This document shows positions 24,014-35,936 of a stretch of 64,000 nt of DNA, in pieces. This DNA is from Vanilla planifolia. Taxonomy: Eukaryota > Streptophyta > Magnoliopsida > Asparagales > Orchidaceae. Location: NCBI GenBank assembly GCA_023846275.1, contig CM043874.1:25021630-25085629 (forward strand), given 5' to 3'. A program made the translations under genes and the position numbers. The notes under the pieces are model-generated. The model ran no database searches. It was given only the letters and a program-made list of their open reading frames with translations, and was not told the origin of the DNA. Each line of letters begins with the position of its first letter. Within the stretch, counting starts at the first letter, position 1.

Positions 24014-25439
24014 CCCTACTGAAAGTTATGCAAGGATGACTAGAGGTTCTTCTATTTTCCTTTTACCTTTTGTTTTAGGTGAGCCTAGTTTATCATAAAC
24101 TTAGCAGAGCTTATTGTTGCTATCGCCTTCTCATGTTCCTAAAATAGTTTGGCATGGTAGCATTGTATTGTGATCGATGATTCTCCTCTGTATTATAACA
24201 TTTGGATGCTACACCGTTTGTTGGAGAAACTATCAGCTTAGGTTAAGATTACAAAAGTAATTGTTGAGTATTACAATGAAGTTTGTACATCAAATTTATT
24301 GATGCTGTCAGAAATGAGCACTTTTGAGTTGCATTAATGCTTGCAAACTTACAAAGAAGACTTACTCTTTTGCTTATAGAGATATTGCATACTGTGAAAT
24401 GGAAAAAATTTAATCTTTAGTAGATTAGATGCTATTTCATGTATGCTTTGTTTTTGTCGTATGAAATAATGTTATAATTATACACAAATAGTGACTGCCT
24501 TGGATTTTTGGCTTGTGTTGGTAAAGCAACATAGACAGTGTAAATGCAATGTTAGACTGTTTTTGTTTACTGTTCAAATAGAACCTGTGATTTGGTTGGT
24601 GTCTTTTAACAATTAGGCCTTCTCTGAAGCACAAAATTAGTCTGGTTTACATGTGATGTTATTTTGGAAACCATGTGAAGGTTTACAAATTAGAAATTTT
24701 GCTTGTTTTCCATGTTTTTTTTGTAGGTTTGAAGTGTTTTGACCCCTAGCACTTGAAAATTGTGCCATCAGATGAAGTGAAAGTGCCTTGTGTAAGAAAA
24801 AATCAAGTGTCCATAGTGTTAAAAGAATGAGTTATTTATTGGGAAAAAAAGAGATGTTTATTCAATAAGATCATTTTTGATTTAGGAGTTGTAATTATCT
24901 TTGCTAACATTTCATGGTCATGTAACTACAAAAATCTTTTGATCATATTCGGCATGTGAAATTTTACATTATTGCCTAAATCATGTTTTGCATAAAGATG
25001 CATTTTTAGATGGACATAGATCATACCTTTTTTTAATAGATATTGTGTGATTGCATACCCTCTCTTATGAATAAATGAACAAGATAAGAGGCATGTATTG
25101 TGCCCATGTTTTGTTGAAATTTGTGTTAACAATTTGCACAATATGCAATAAAATATCTAATTGCTTGTATGTAATTTTTTTGCTAAAATCTGTTGTGTTT
25201 TCTTTGATTTTTGAGTTTTGTGATAGATATGGTGTTTATTTTGACCCTTGCAGCATTTCTATATTCAAGTTCATGACCAACATTAAAGTGTAATTGTTTC
25301 TCTTACTTCTATCTTACAAAGAATTATGGATTATAGTTTTTTCCCTAGATCGATATGCTTTTGGTAATAATGTATTTAATCTTTGGTATATGTTTGAATT
25401 GATAGTATTGATAATTGAAGTGAAAAAAAAGTGTGAATC
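24014..25439. other. SUFE1 3' region and intergenic DNA
   Basis: Contains the SUFE1 3' untranslated region (exact poly-A site not assigned) and AT-rich sequence. The segment 24,675-24,930 recurs at 30,863-31,120, listed separately. No further gene was seen. Confidence 0.5.
24675..24930 (+). repeat. Segment repeated at 30,863-31,120
   Basis: Shared ordered landmarks in both places: AATTAGAAATT, TTTTTTGT then GGTTT/GGGTTT, GAAGTGAAA, TGTAAGAAAAAA, GAGTTAT, GAGATGT and TATTCA, then GGAGTT and GTAA with TATCTTT. The copies are diverged, in the same orientation and 6.2 kb apart. Either a dispersed repeat or a segmental duplication of SUFE1 downstream sequence. Confidence 0.6.
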
Positions 25440-27110
25440 TCACAAGAAGGGGGGGGGGGGGGGGGGGGTGAATTGTTGGTTTTAAAATAATTTATACTAT
25501 TTTTTATTATTTTTATTTTTCAAAAATTCTTTTATAAAAATAATTTTATGTTAGTAAAAAGTTTTGATTTATAAATATATTTATTTATAATTTTAATGAT
25601 TAAGAAAAATAAAAATAAAAATAAAAATGATATATCAAAATTTTTTAGGTAGTTCGATTCAAACTAAGACCTACGTCCATACCCAACTTAATTTGGAAAA
25701 ACTCCACATGTAAAAGAGTTATAACTCGAGGTTTTTCATTATGATTCACCTCTAATATACTTGAAATTTTTTCTTATTATTGATCTTCAATTTACTAACT
25801 TTTGCAAGTTTAACTATAACTCAGGCTTTTACGAGCACAACCCCATCTCGATTTTTTATGAAATCAATCCAAATTTCAGCTTTCGCAAATGTACGGTTGC
25901 CTAACCCAAAAGAAAAACAAAAATATAACAAAAAATAATTTTTTGATAAAAACATACAAATTTTTTATGTTTGTTGATGAATATAGAACGACATAAAGAG
26001 CTCAAAATTATGAAGAGAATTGAAAAAATAAAAACTTAGAAGAATTAAACATAATTAGAAGAATTTGAAATTTCAAGTAGTTGTAAGTTGTAGGATATGA
26101 TGTAGTTCTTCTTTGATATGTTAAAATCTTGTTTATGTTCATTAGTCATTTTATTCATAATAATTAGATATTTATAGAAAATTTTTAGTCATAGCCATTA
26201 GAAAGACATGCAAAAGTTGTTTGAAAAACCACTGTCAAAAGCTTAAAACACTTTTCCAAACAGCTCGAAAAATATTCTAAAGCAACTGCTACAATAGCAT
26301 ATATAATGGCTAGTTGTTTAGCTGTTAGGCGGGATTGACTAGAGTTGTTTGATCGGTTCAGAGATCTCGACTGTCTGACCAAACACTGTAAAGGTAGATG
26401 AGTTCTGGATGATTGGATTAAGTTGGATTTGATCTGGTTCATTCGATCAAGTTTAATGAGATCTGGATCGTTTAATTAATTAACGGTAAAGAAAGATTAG
26501 ATATAAACTGTAGGATTCAAACAGGAGAGATTTAAGCCATCAGATTAAGAATAAATTATTTCAAACTACAGAAATAAACAAAGTCTGTTCGATGAAGTCT
26601 GATGTAACCTTGGCCATCCAATTGGAGCTTAAAAGCAAGGCTTAAAGGCAGGTGAGAGTTTAGTTGTCTGATCAACGATCAGATGGAGAGCAAATTGTAC
26701 TTCAGGTGTTGTAGTTTGTGTAGGAATATAGTCCTATATTGAAGAACAAAAAATGATTTTTCCCTTTATAATTGTTTGCGTAGGTGTTATATGTGAGCCT
26801 AATTGGGGTTGCCTCCCCTCTTGTGTGCTCATGATTTCATCACTTGGATGTGCTCGTACAGATTATGTTTCGAGTATGGGTCTGACTCAAACCATATGCA
26901 CATTTAATTCTTCTTTTTTTTTCTTTTTCTTCGCTTGGTTCTAGCCTTACTCCAGTCGGATTTAGAATATAGTGGTCGAAACCGGGCTCAACCCAATTTC
27001 GTTCCAATTGTCTCCTAATCTAAAGCTGTGAGTGCCCTTTCGGGTTTGCACGGCCTAAGAGCTTCGTATTTGGGGCACAAGCTTTTGGTTTGTGGCAGTA
27101 AATTTTTTTT
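25440..27110 (-). repeat. Diverged copia-type LTR relic
   Basis: Its order of landmarks follows the LTRs of the copia element at 40.8-56.6 kb: a G-run then TGAATTG at the left end, CAAAATTTTTTAGGTAGTTC about 170 bp later, a middle rich in GATCTGGATC-like words, then CTCATGATTTCATCACTTGG and a right part with GGGTTTGCACGGCC and GGCACAAGC. Both copia LTRs show counterparts in the same order. No coding internal region adjoins it, so it is probably a solo or truncated LTR. Orientation is inferred from the copia LTRs. Confidence 0.55.
25449..25468. repeat. G20 homopolymer
   Basis: Twenty consecutive G residues immediately before TGAATTG. The related copia LTRs have only short G-rich runs here (GGAGGGGAGGGG at 47,512 and GGGAATGGG near 40,797). 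The run is either a slippage expansion or a sequencing artefact. Confidence 0.9.
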
Positions 27111-28457
27111 AATTATGAAGAAAAATAGAATTGTTTTTTTATTTAATCAAGGTTTAACAATCAACTTAATATTTGACAAAAATGCTTAAGTAGGATTTAA
27201 CCAAGAAAAGAATAATTAAAAAAATAGAATTATGTCTCTTAAATTAATGAATGGTTTTAGTAGGATTTGAACCAAGAAAAGAATAAAAAAAAGAAATCTC
27301 ATACGTTTTTTAAATCAAGGACATGATTGAACAATCGGATGTTTGAGTTAGGATTTCAAAGTGTAATAAATGGAGATTTGCATTGTAATTAACAAGCTAA
27401 CATTTTATTTCATAAAAAAAAGAAAACATTTTCAAATGTGATATGTATGTCTTTTATCCTTGAAGTTTACTAATATTTTTAAGGTACTTTGAAGATCACT
27501 AGTTCTCCATCTTCAAAAGTGTATAGTTTGTTCTTTACATATAAACATGTTTCATATTAAACAAATCTATTAGAATAAATTATTAAATATTTAAGACTTG
27601 ACTCATCAAATGAAATGATGACCTAACAATAATATATATTAAATTTTTTTTTAAATATTATCCTGACTTTAGTAACTTGAGAAGAGACTCTTGTATTTGG
27701 AATCTATTTCGTTGGTTTTCCTAATGATGTGATGGAGTTGTTATGCCTTATTTTGTATTGTTATCTTAGCTAACAATCTGAAAGGGACATTTGTTTTTGT
27801 ACTATGAACAATCATATGTTTCATTCTTATAGCATTTGTTTTTTTTGTGTGCCAATTTGTAAATTATGTATGATCAAGCATTTTGAGACTATTTATTGTT
27901 TTATTTGTGATACATTTATGTGCATAACCATGTAGTGGGTTTGTTGACAAAATACTTATCTATAGTTTAAGCATTACAAAATTGGGATCATCTTATCATC
28001 TATTGTTTGATTGTTGTATCCATTAAGGAACATGCTTAGTAAAATGAAAGTTTTTGGAAGCAAAAAATCTTTTTCCTCTTTTTTTATTCCCTTTTGAAAT
28101 TGAGATTTTTTAAATAATACAATTTTGGAATGCTTTTCTTCTACCTTTATTGGGATTGATTGTAATGGTTGTTGTAGATTTTGTGAGAGGCAAATCTTTG
28201 CACAAGGGAGTAGAAAATAATTAATATTTTATACTTTGTATCTAATAAATATTTTTGTGAAATTATGAAGGTTTTTTTATATATCTAGTCCGTGTCAATT
28301 ATGTTGTGGATATTATTGAGAGGGTATTTTTTCGTTCCAAATCAGTTATCACTAATTCATGTCATATCGATTAATTTATCAGCTTTGAAGTAATTAGAAT
28401 GCTTATTGTAAAATACAACTAATTTGATCTTTTAGGATATTGGTTGACCTTTTTTAT
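27111..28457. other. AT-rich intergenic DNA
   Basis: No gene recognised. The phrase TAGGATTT(G)AACCAAGAAAAGAAT recurs at about 27,191 and 27,259, a small local duplication. Confidence 0.45.
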
Positions 28458-28980
28458 CCAAATTATGACATAGTTATCAAACAATTTTAGATTTTTTATG
28501 ATTATTAGAAAGTTTACACGTGATAAACTTCTTTCTTGGAGGTCAAAACCACAGAAGCAAGCTGCAACAGCTCTAAGAAATTCTATTTAATAGTTTATTA
28601 TTTGCTTTCATTTAGCATTGCTCTAAATGTTATTAGAAGTTAGATCTCATCTGTTCTATGCATCTCATTTTGTTGCAGTTTGGATTAGACTTACATTCCA
28701 TTTAGGATTTCAGTTGTTGTCCAAATTACAACAAAGTTATCAAATGATTTTAGATTTTTTTATGATTATTAAAAAGTTTACATGTGGTAAACTTCTTTCT
28801 TGAAGCTCAAAACCACAGATGTAAGCTGCAACTGTTCTAAAGAAATTCTATTTAATAGTTAATTATTTGCTTTCATTTAGCATTGCCCTAAATGTTATTA
28901 GAAGTTAGATCTTATTTGTTCTACACATCTCATTTTGTCGCAGTTTGGATAAGGCTTCATTCCATTTAGGATTTCAGTCG
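28458..28980. repeat. Two-copy tandem duplication, about 263 bp unit
   Basis: Units 28,458-28,720 and 28,721-28,980 share GTTATCAAA, TTTTAGATTTTTT, AAACTTCTTTCTTG, AAACCACAGA, AAATTCTATTTAATAGTT, ATTTGCTTTCATTTAGCATT and CCATTTAGGATTTCAGT in the same order, with modest divergence. Function unknown. Confidence 0.88.
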
Positions 28981-29390
28981 TAAGAAATATATCACGTATT
29001 CCAAAATGTTTAAGTAATAACATTGCATCTAAAGTATTTTTTATGCATGTCAGGAGGATTTCTTATGAAACCAACAAGTACAGTAATATGCTTACCAGTC
29101 TTGGATGTGCTTCTTTCTGTAACAGCAATACCTTCAATGATCAATTGCTAGAGATCTACTTAATTTTCTTTTGTTCTGTTAGTGTAATCTTTCACTTTTA
29201 ATTTTGATATATATGTAAACAACATGTTTCTTCAGATGATGACCACATTTAAGCAAAATCAAATTTTCTTTTACATTTTGATCAGTGGACAATTTTTTTT
29301 TTGTAAAATGTTACATGGTATACATATTTCATCACATTGTAGCATATCTTCGATTGTTTTGAACGGTTATTGTCTTATGTGAACTTAATT

Positions 29391-29660
29391 GCTCAATATA
29401 TTTGAACATTGACTAGAATATTTTAATATACGTTGATGTCCTCCTCCTATTTCACCATTGGGGTATAAAAGAGGACATTGTAATGAATAATAAAATCTGT
29501 AATAATGTTGAATTTATTAAGATTTTCCCAATGTATTGTTGCTTAATATATTTGAACATTCACTATTATATTTTAGCATACGTTGATGTTGTCTTATGTC
29601 ACCATTGGGGAATAAAATATGACATTGTAATGGAAAATAAAATCTAGTACAATGAGATAT
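29391..29660. repeat. Direct duplication, 150-bp offset
   Basis: 29,391-29,513 and 29,541-29,660 share TATATTTGAACATT, ACGTTGATGT, TCACCATTGGGG, GACATTGTAATG and AATAAAATCT. The copies are diverged and separated by about 28 bp. Confidence 0.75.
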
Positions 29661-30862
29661 AATTATATGAGGATCTTCTGTTGGTAGATTAATCGAATGT
29701 TCTAGTAATTTCCCAACTACTTGATTGCTTGTAGAAAATGATAAACTTGTTGGTCTAATTCAAATTGTGTTTGAAAAACATATTTTTTCTTTCTTTGCTT
29801 CAATGTCCAATAAACTTGAACAGAAAAATTGAGCATGGTTTGCTGGACAATAACAGAATCAACATTGATATAGTTTATTACTTTAGATTCGTGCACTTTT
29901 GTGCTTAATTTCTAGTTTCATTCTCTATGTCATAGAAATATAGCTAAATTTTGCACACTTTTTCTATCAAATTTTACCAATGTTGATATAATTAGAACAT
30001 TTTATCATACTTCAAAAAATGTTAATGCAAAGACATTGAATGAATAAGTACACATTGTTTAATTTATGATGTTTCTCTATTACTCCACCCATATATGCTA
30101 TGGACTTTATTTAATCTAGTTTCACCTTCTTGTAAGCAGTAAATTTCATATTATTTTACAGATCTAAGAACTTGACATTGTGAACACATGGTTGGAGATG
30201 ACAAGAAAATTCTTTGTGATGATATGTGATCACTTAGAGAAGTTTTGGTATTGCTAAACACTAAAACAAAAACTAAGGCAGCTATATTGATTGAAAAGCA
30301 TATCATTGTTATCATTAATCTGTGGAGTTGCTTTTTTCCATTTGTAAACTTGTCAAAAACTTTGAATTGCGATAGCATCACTACTTGAAATGTCATCATA
30401 GATAATCTCTCGAAGCTTTTGTGTTGATAGAATGTTGCATCCTCGATAATTTTCGAGTGATTCGGTAAGTCTTGAGCTTGGTTCATTTTCTTCAATCGAG
30501 TTGAATGGTTAATGACAATGTAATTAGATCAATTATACTTTTGAATGATGCTTTTTGTATTATTGCTAGAATTTACTTGGTATTGCTTCTTTTCTAACAT
30601 TTTCTATATCTTTGCATAGCATTTTTTTTCAATTTTGTTTTAGCATTTCTCCTGCTAGCAATTAATATCAGCCTTTTTTACAAACTTTTATTTTCAGTTC
30701 TTTTTTGCATGAGACTTAGGATGGAAAATTTTTAAAATAATTAATTTTTAAATTTTATTTAGTTAATTAATTATATATGAAATTGTATTAGTAAAGGGAG
30801 CACACCATAAAAAGGACCCAATATAAAACTATATTTACATGTGACATTGTTTGAAAAATCAT
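29661..30862. other. Intergenic DNA, no supported gene
   Basis: A 114-codon minus-strand frame (30,151-30,495) includes one hydrophobic run but no recognisable domain or splice context, so it is not called. Otherwise AT-rich. Confidence 0.4.
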
Positions 30863-31120
30863 GTGCTTGTTTAGAAATTAGAAATTGTACTTGTCTTCAA
30901 CTTGTTTTTTGTGGGTTTTAAGTGGAAATTCACACCAACAGAAGTGAAAATGCCATTTGTAAGAAAAAAATGAGTATTTCTAACTTGGTGTTTGAAGAAC
31001 GAGTTATCTTTTGAAAAGAGTTTTTTGTTTTGTAACAATGAGATGTATATTCAGTAAGGTAATGGTAGATTAGGGAGTTCTTGTAACTATCTTTTTTAGC
31101 ATGCCATGACAACCAAACCT
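30863..31120 (+). repeat. Second copy of the SUFE1 3'-flank segment
   Basis: Same ordered landmarks as 24,675-24,930, in the same orientation and with clear divergence. It contains no SUFE1 coding sequence, so only downstream DNA was copied, or both are independent copies of one repeat. Confidence 0.6.
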
Positions 31121-32889
31121 GAGATGGAGTGAAGTATTGGACAAAGTCAAGGATCTTCTTGTACAATATTTATTTCATTGACATATTAATAGTTCATTTC
31201 CATTTTTCTTCATCTCAATGAATGTCAATTAGAGTTAAGTTAGGTTGAAAATCGAAGGCTATTTCAAAATTGGTTTAAATTTTTGTTTGAATAATGCTCG
31301 AATGAAATTTAATGAACAAATTATGTTGAATCAAAATGTTATGAGCCAATTATGATACAAGTCTAGATTGAATCGAGTTATTTTAAAATTGGATCAAAAT
31401 AACCTTGTCTCAATGAATATATTCATGTATTTAATAATTTATGTATATATTGTTTGGTGAAGTGTTGATATATAGTTAAGATGTATTTTATTCATAACTT
31501 TTATATTTTAGATTATTGTTTTCTTTCTAAGCATATATTGTTTCAAGCTTGAATCTTCATTTCATACAATTCTTGTGAAGAATGGTATTTAAGTTGATAA
31601 GTTGTATAAGATTAAGCGATTCATACATTGGTGTTTATCACAAGCCTTGGTAGGCTTTGTCATACTTAGGCAAAACTTTGGTGAATTTACATGACATCTT
31701 ATCAAGTTTGAAGATTTTAAAATTAAAAAGAGGAATAATAGATAATGTGGATAAAATCTTTATTAGATTGAAAATATTAGATGATAATACTATTGTAATC
31801 TTAACATATAATTAATATAATCTTTATTTGTAAATTTAAAATGTTGAGTTATTAGATATCTAATTAGATATATTTTAGTTATATTTGGAGTCTTCATTTA
31901 ATATAATTCTCTTAATATAATGAATATATGATTTATATTTTCCCATGCAAAACAAAAGGAGCACTTTCCTTTAGTATTGATACCTCTTATTTTTAATAAA
32001 CCCTTGATCTTGCAAACACACTCCATATAGATCAAGGTTACCCCACACCAGTTTAAGCCAAAGAAAGTTTACCATTAGCAGATAAAGCTCAATTTATTTC
32101 ACCCAACATGCTGTCAACTTCATTGCAATTTCCAAAGGAAGCTTTTAGATTTGAACATTCCAAGCTCACACATCTTGTATTAAAAGAGCTTCATATATTG
32201 GAGTTGAAATGTGCTTAGTTCGAATGTGTTTTTAATTCATTCTATTCATATCCAAAGTATAAGGCACAATGCTTTTCATTTTAATCACAACCAATGCTGG
32301 GAATTTTGTGGGATAGATATGTGCATTGATCTTGCGTATGGCTCCAATTCATTACATTTGCATCATTTTGACATTTAAAAAAAACTCATTGTTTTCCAAA
32401 AAGAATTTCATTTAAGAAAAATCATGATTTAATCGCTACATTTGTGATTTTTTAGTATTTTGATTGAACGTAAGATATGTTACCTATAATGTATAATACA
32501 TATAGTTCATATAACAATTATATAGCCTTGTAGACGATGCATTAATATGTTATTATGGTGAAGACACTAGTTGTTGTTAGGATTTTTGATGCTTAGGAGT
32601 CATCATGCAAGTATCATTACTTCCAAATAATCAAGGTGCTAATGTTTCAAGTGTACAATCAAGATAAAGCATAAAATTATATTATATGTTCAAACTTGTC
32701 ACCTAGAACATAAAAAGATAAAAATGGGCCCATTCTTATTAGTTTTGTTAGCTCGACCCAATTTGGCAATGTTTTCTTGAACCTCGTTTGGTTTAAATGA
32801 TTTGTCGAATAGGTCCTTTAGGCCCATTTTGAGTTGTAGATTCACAAGACACATGAACACACTCAGATCCACAAAGGCTCTGAAGACCC
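31121..32889. other. AT-rich intergenic DNA
   Basis: No coding frame, RNA gene or clear transposon end found. Confidence 0.45.
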
Positions 32890-33060
32890 ATTAGACTGAC
32901 TTGTTAGTAGAACAATTCACATGATCTGTAAATGCCTTAGATCCATCGATGACGTGCCAAATCACAAGTCTGACCCGTTAGTAGAATAGTTCATGTGATC
33001 TCAAATGCGCATGGATTTGCCGATGGTGCACGGACCCGTCATCAAAATAGTTTGCACAAC
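32890..33060. repeat. Minisatellite-like repeat, about 60-75 bp, 2-3 copies
   Basis: CTGACTTGTTAGTAGAACA at 32,896 recurs as CTGACCCGTTAGTAGAATA at 32,970 and again in weaker form from 33,031 (GGACCCGTCATCAAAATAG). Each is followed by a CAC/CATGTGATCT or GCACAACC stretch. Copies are diverged. Confidence 0.6.
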
Positions 33061-33819
33061 CCACCAACCAAAACAGATCCACCAATGCCATGCAACTCAC
33101 ACACTGATCTAGATTTGACCTACAACAATCCAAATGAATTTGGTTAATGTTGAATCAAAAAATAACTTTTCAAAAAGCTATTTGGCAAATGCTTTTGATC
33201 ATGCATTTTGTACTATTTTTCTTTTTTTATTTGGTTTTTTTCTTACGCTCATAAAAGGGGAGACCCACTCTTTGGAAAAGATGATCTTTGCATGAGTGAT
33301 ATTTTCATTGTTTCATGACATCTTATGAAGATCTTAAGGTTAATCATAGTAAGAACTCTGACGTCCTAATTCATTGAAGCTTTAGTACTAAGAGGACGGG
33401 CTCAAAGCCCAAGTGGTGAAACATCATGCCAGCTTATCTTATACTTTACGATAGCACCTTACCATCACTACGTAATGGTTCCTTTTCACTTCGTCATTTC
33501 CTTTGCTTTTTGTTGTTTCCTTTGACTTCATTATTTTCTTTTCATTTTTTGTTGTTTCCTTTCACTTTGTTGTTTAAAGTTTACTAAGATTTGCATCTTT
33601 ACCTTTGTTAAACTTTAGTTATAAATCTTGTTTATCATTACCATCCTTATTCTCAATGATTCAATTTGTTTAAGCGTTTTGGAGTGCCTTTATGTTTAGC
33701 CACTTTTTTATTTTAGCTTTTTGTGAGGATTAGTAAGGTTCTTTTAGTGCTTTTAATCCATTAAGTGTGATCTTGAGAAGGATTTTACTAAACCAGCAAA
33801 TATTTTACACAACAAATAA
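33061..33819. other. Intergenic DNA with a pyrimidine-rich simple repeat
   Basis: 33,480-33,575 repeats a degenerate TTTCCTTTCACTTTGTTG unit four to five times. No gene seen. The right part leads into the Ty3 gag relic. Confidence 0.45.
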
Positions 33820-34497
33820 GCTATATCGAGGAAGAAATGTATGAAGAATTTAATGTCGAGGAAAAAAGAGAGATTGAAGGATATGTTTCTTATCCAAATC
33901 TAGCTAACAAATACTTTGAGAAGAAAGGAGAAAATGTCATTGATGACATTGAACTCGTTATAATTGTTAGATGTACATTTACCTGACTAAATAAGTGAAG
34001 ATTGGAAACACACCATCATTTTCTATACATTTGTCAAACTTGGACGAAATGATTATAAGATTGTCATAAATAATGGTTGTAGTATTATTGTAATTTCTAC
34101 AAATACAATAGCATTCCATAAACTTACCACCTCTCATCATGCAAAACCTTACACTATTTATTAAATTAACAAAACATCTATTCATGTTAAGAAACTATGT
34201 ATTGTACAGCTTAGATTTGGCTAATATTTATAATGTATTTTATATGATTTTATTTCTATATAGATTAGAAGTATCATCTTAGGCAGACCATAGTTGTATA
34301 ATCATGATGTCTTATTTTTTGACAAAACCAACACCTGCACATTCTCACATCAAAACCAGAAATTCAAACTATACTCATCATCACCTAGAAGCCACGTCAA
34401 ATCCATTAAAAATAGGCCAGCCACCTCCCCAAATAAGAAGATCCAATTTACGTCCAAACGTGAAGTATATCAAGAATTTACTAATGGAATTGTCATA
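33820..34497 (+). pseudogene. Decayed Ty3/gypsy gag-protease fragment
   Basis: On the plus strand the translation, with several frameshifts and stops, follows the gag-protease of the element at 12,445-13,725: EEEMYEEF, then IVRCTFT, a SEDWKHT counterpart, VINNGCSIIVIS at the protease active site, SIILGRP, LYNHDVLFFDKTNTCTFSH and KREVYQEFTNGIVI. The catalytic Asp of DSG is replaced by Asn, and the Trp after GRP is a stop. It is broken off at 34,497 by the LINE, whose tail abuts it. Confidence 0.85.
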
Positions 34498-34568
34498 TAT
34501 TTTTTTTTTGAAAGGATATATCATTATATCAAAAGTGGCAAAGCCACACAGGTTTTACAGTTAGATCC

Positions 34569-35915
34569 TCAAGGGGGATCAAACAGAAAATCAGACAGCA
34601 TAAGTTTGATGAGAGGCTGAGGAAGGGATTCCCCAGGACCCCAAATGAACTCATGAGTGGAGGCTCTACGGGCAGCCCAGTCAGCAGGCTCATTTCCCTC
34701 CCTGTGGATGTGAGAAAACCGGAGAGCCTCCATGGCCTTAACATACTGCAAAGTAACAGCAAGCACCCCCTCCCCACTGGGTTTGGTAACCATATCCCGA
34801 GCCACCTGAAGTGCAGTCATCGAATCAGACTGGAACTCAACTGCACGATACTAGGGAAGAAACTCCCTCAGAAGGTCGAAGGCCATAATGATAGCCTGGA
34901 CCTCCATCATATCAGCAGCCACTGAGAACATCCTCTTACCGGCCACCATGAGAGGTTTGCCCGAGCAATCTCTAACAACGACACCAAGACCAGCTATGGA
35001 GTCACCAACCGCGGCATCACAATTGACCTTAATCCATCCTGTAGGGGGGGGAAGCCAACCATGCGTGACAAGCAAATCCGAAGACTTGCCAGGATTCCCG
35101 CTGGACAGAGATGAATGGATAAGATGCCTCCCGAGGGTCGTGCTGACCTCGAACCTAACCGTCCGAGACACCGAGCAGAGAGTAGGCACGAAGCCGTTGT
35201 GTATAAGCACATTTCTCCTAGACCAAATGTAGTACAAGGTGGTAGCAATTGTAGCCACATGCTGTACCGCAACGTCGCGCCGCGCCGCAGGAGAATTCAA
35301 GAGCCTGATAAACATCTCCAAAATTTTGAACCCGGGCACCGCATCCGTGGGCCAGCCCAGCTCCATGAGCACGTGACGTGCATGGCTGGTCCCCCACATG
35401 TCCCGGGCACGTGGGCAGTCCCACAGTGCGTGCTGCAGGGTCTCCTCCTCCATGCAGCCAAAAGGGCACATGGGATCGCGGCTAATTCCCCGGCGAGCCT
35501 TCCACGTCGCCGTAGGCAGAAATTCGTCGGCAGCCCGCCAAAGGAAGACCCGAACCCTCGGCAACACCTTTAATTTCCAAATTCTCCCCGTAGCTTCATC
35601 ACTCCGCCGACCACCGCCCCCAGCAGAGGACGACTCGTGTTTGATCTGTGCGTAGATTCGACCACTATGAGCCTTCTCCATCTCCGTATGCGTATGGACC
35701 AAGCAGTCCTGGATGGAATCCCGAGCACGCGGGAGATGCCTGATTCTGTCAATAAGCTCCTCACCCGCCCATTTAGAAATCGCCTCAACATCCCAAGCAT
35801 CGTCGTCCCTGATGCATTCGGCAACACTTTTCGGCCAGCATGCGCGAACATTAATGAACGTAGGCCAGCAGCTGATAGGTAGAACCCCAAGCCAATTATC
35901 CTCCGTAAATCTCAC
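34569..35915 (-). pseudogene. LINE ORF2 C-terminus: zf-RVT and RNase H
   Basis: From 35,915 the frame reads through a zf-RVT region (RIWKLKVLPRVRVFLWRAA, CPFGCMEEETLQHALWDCPR) and into an RNase H domain (GWIKVNCDAAVGDSIAGLG with its first catalytic Asp, then MMEVQAI with the Glu). A TAG at 34,851-34,853 stops it, but the same frame continues as EFQSDSMTAL with the next catalytic Asp and ends in HIHREGNEPADWAARRA. Thus RNase H is intact in residues but interrupted by one stop. The role is removal of RNA from the RNA-DNA hybrid during target-primed reverse transcription. Confidence 0.88.
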
Positions 35916-35936
35916 CCTCCGCCCGTCGTCGATGTG

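Noticed and set aside
30151-30495. 114-codon minus frame with a hydrophobic segment
   Set aside because: No domain, no neighbouring exon with matching phase, and the composition is expected of AT-rich DNA. Kept out of the gene list, though expression was not testable.
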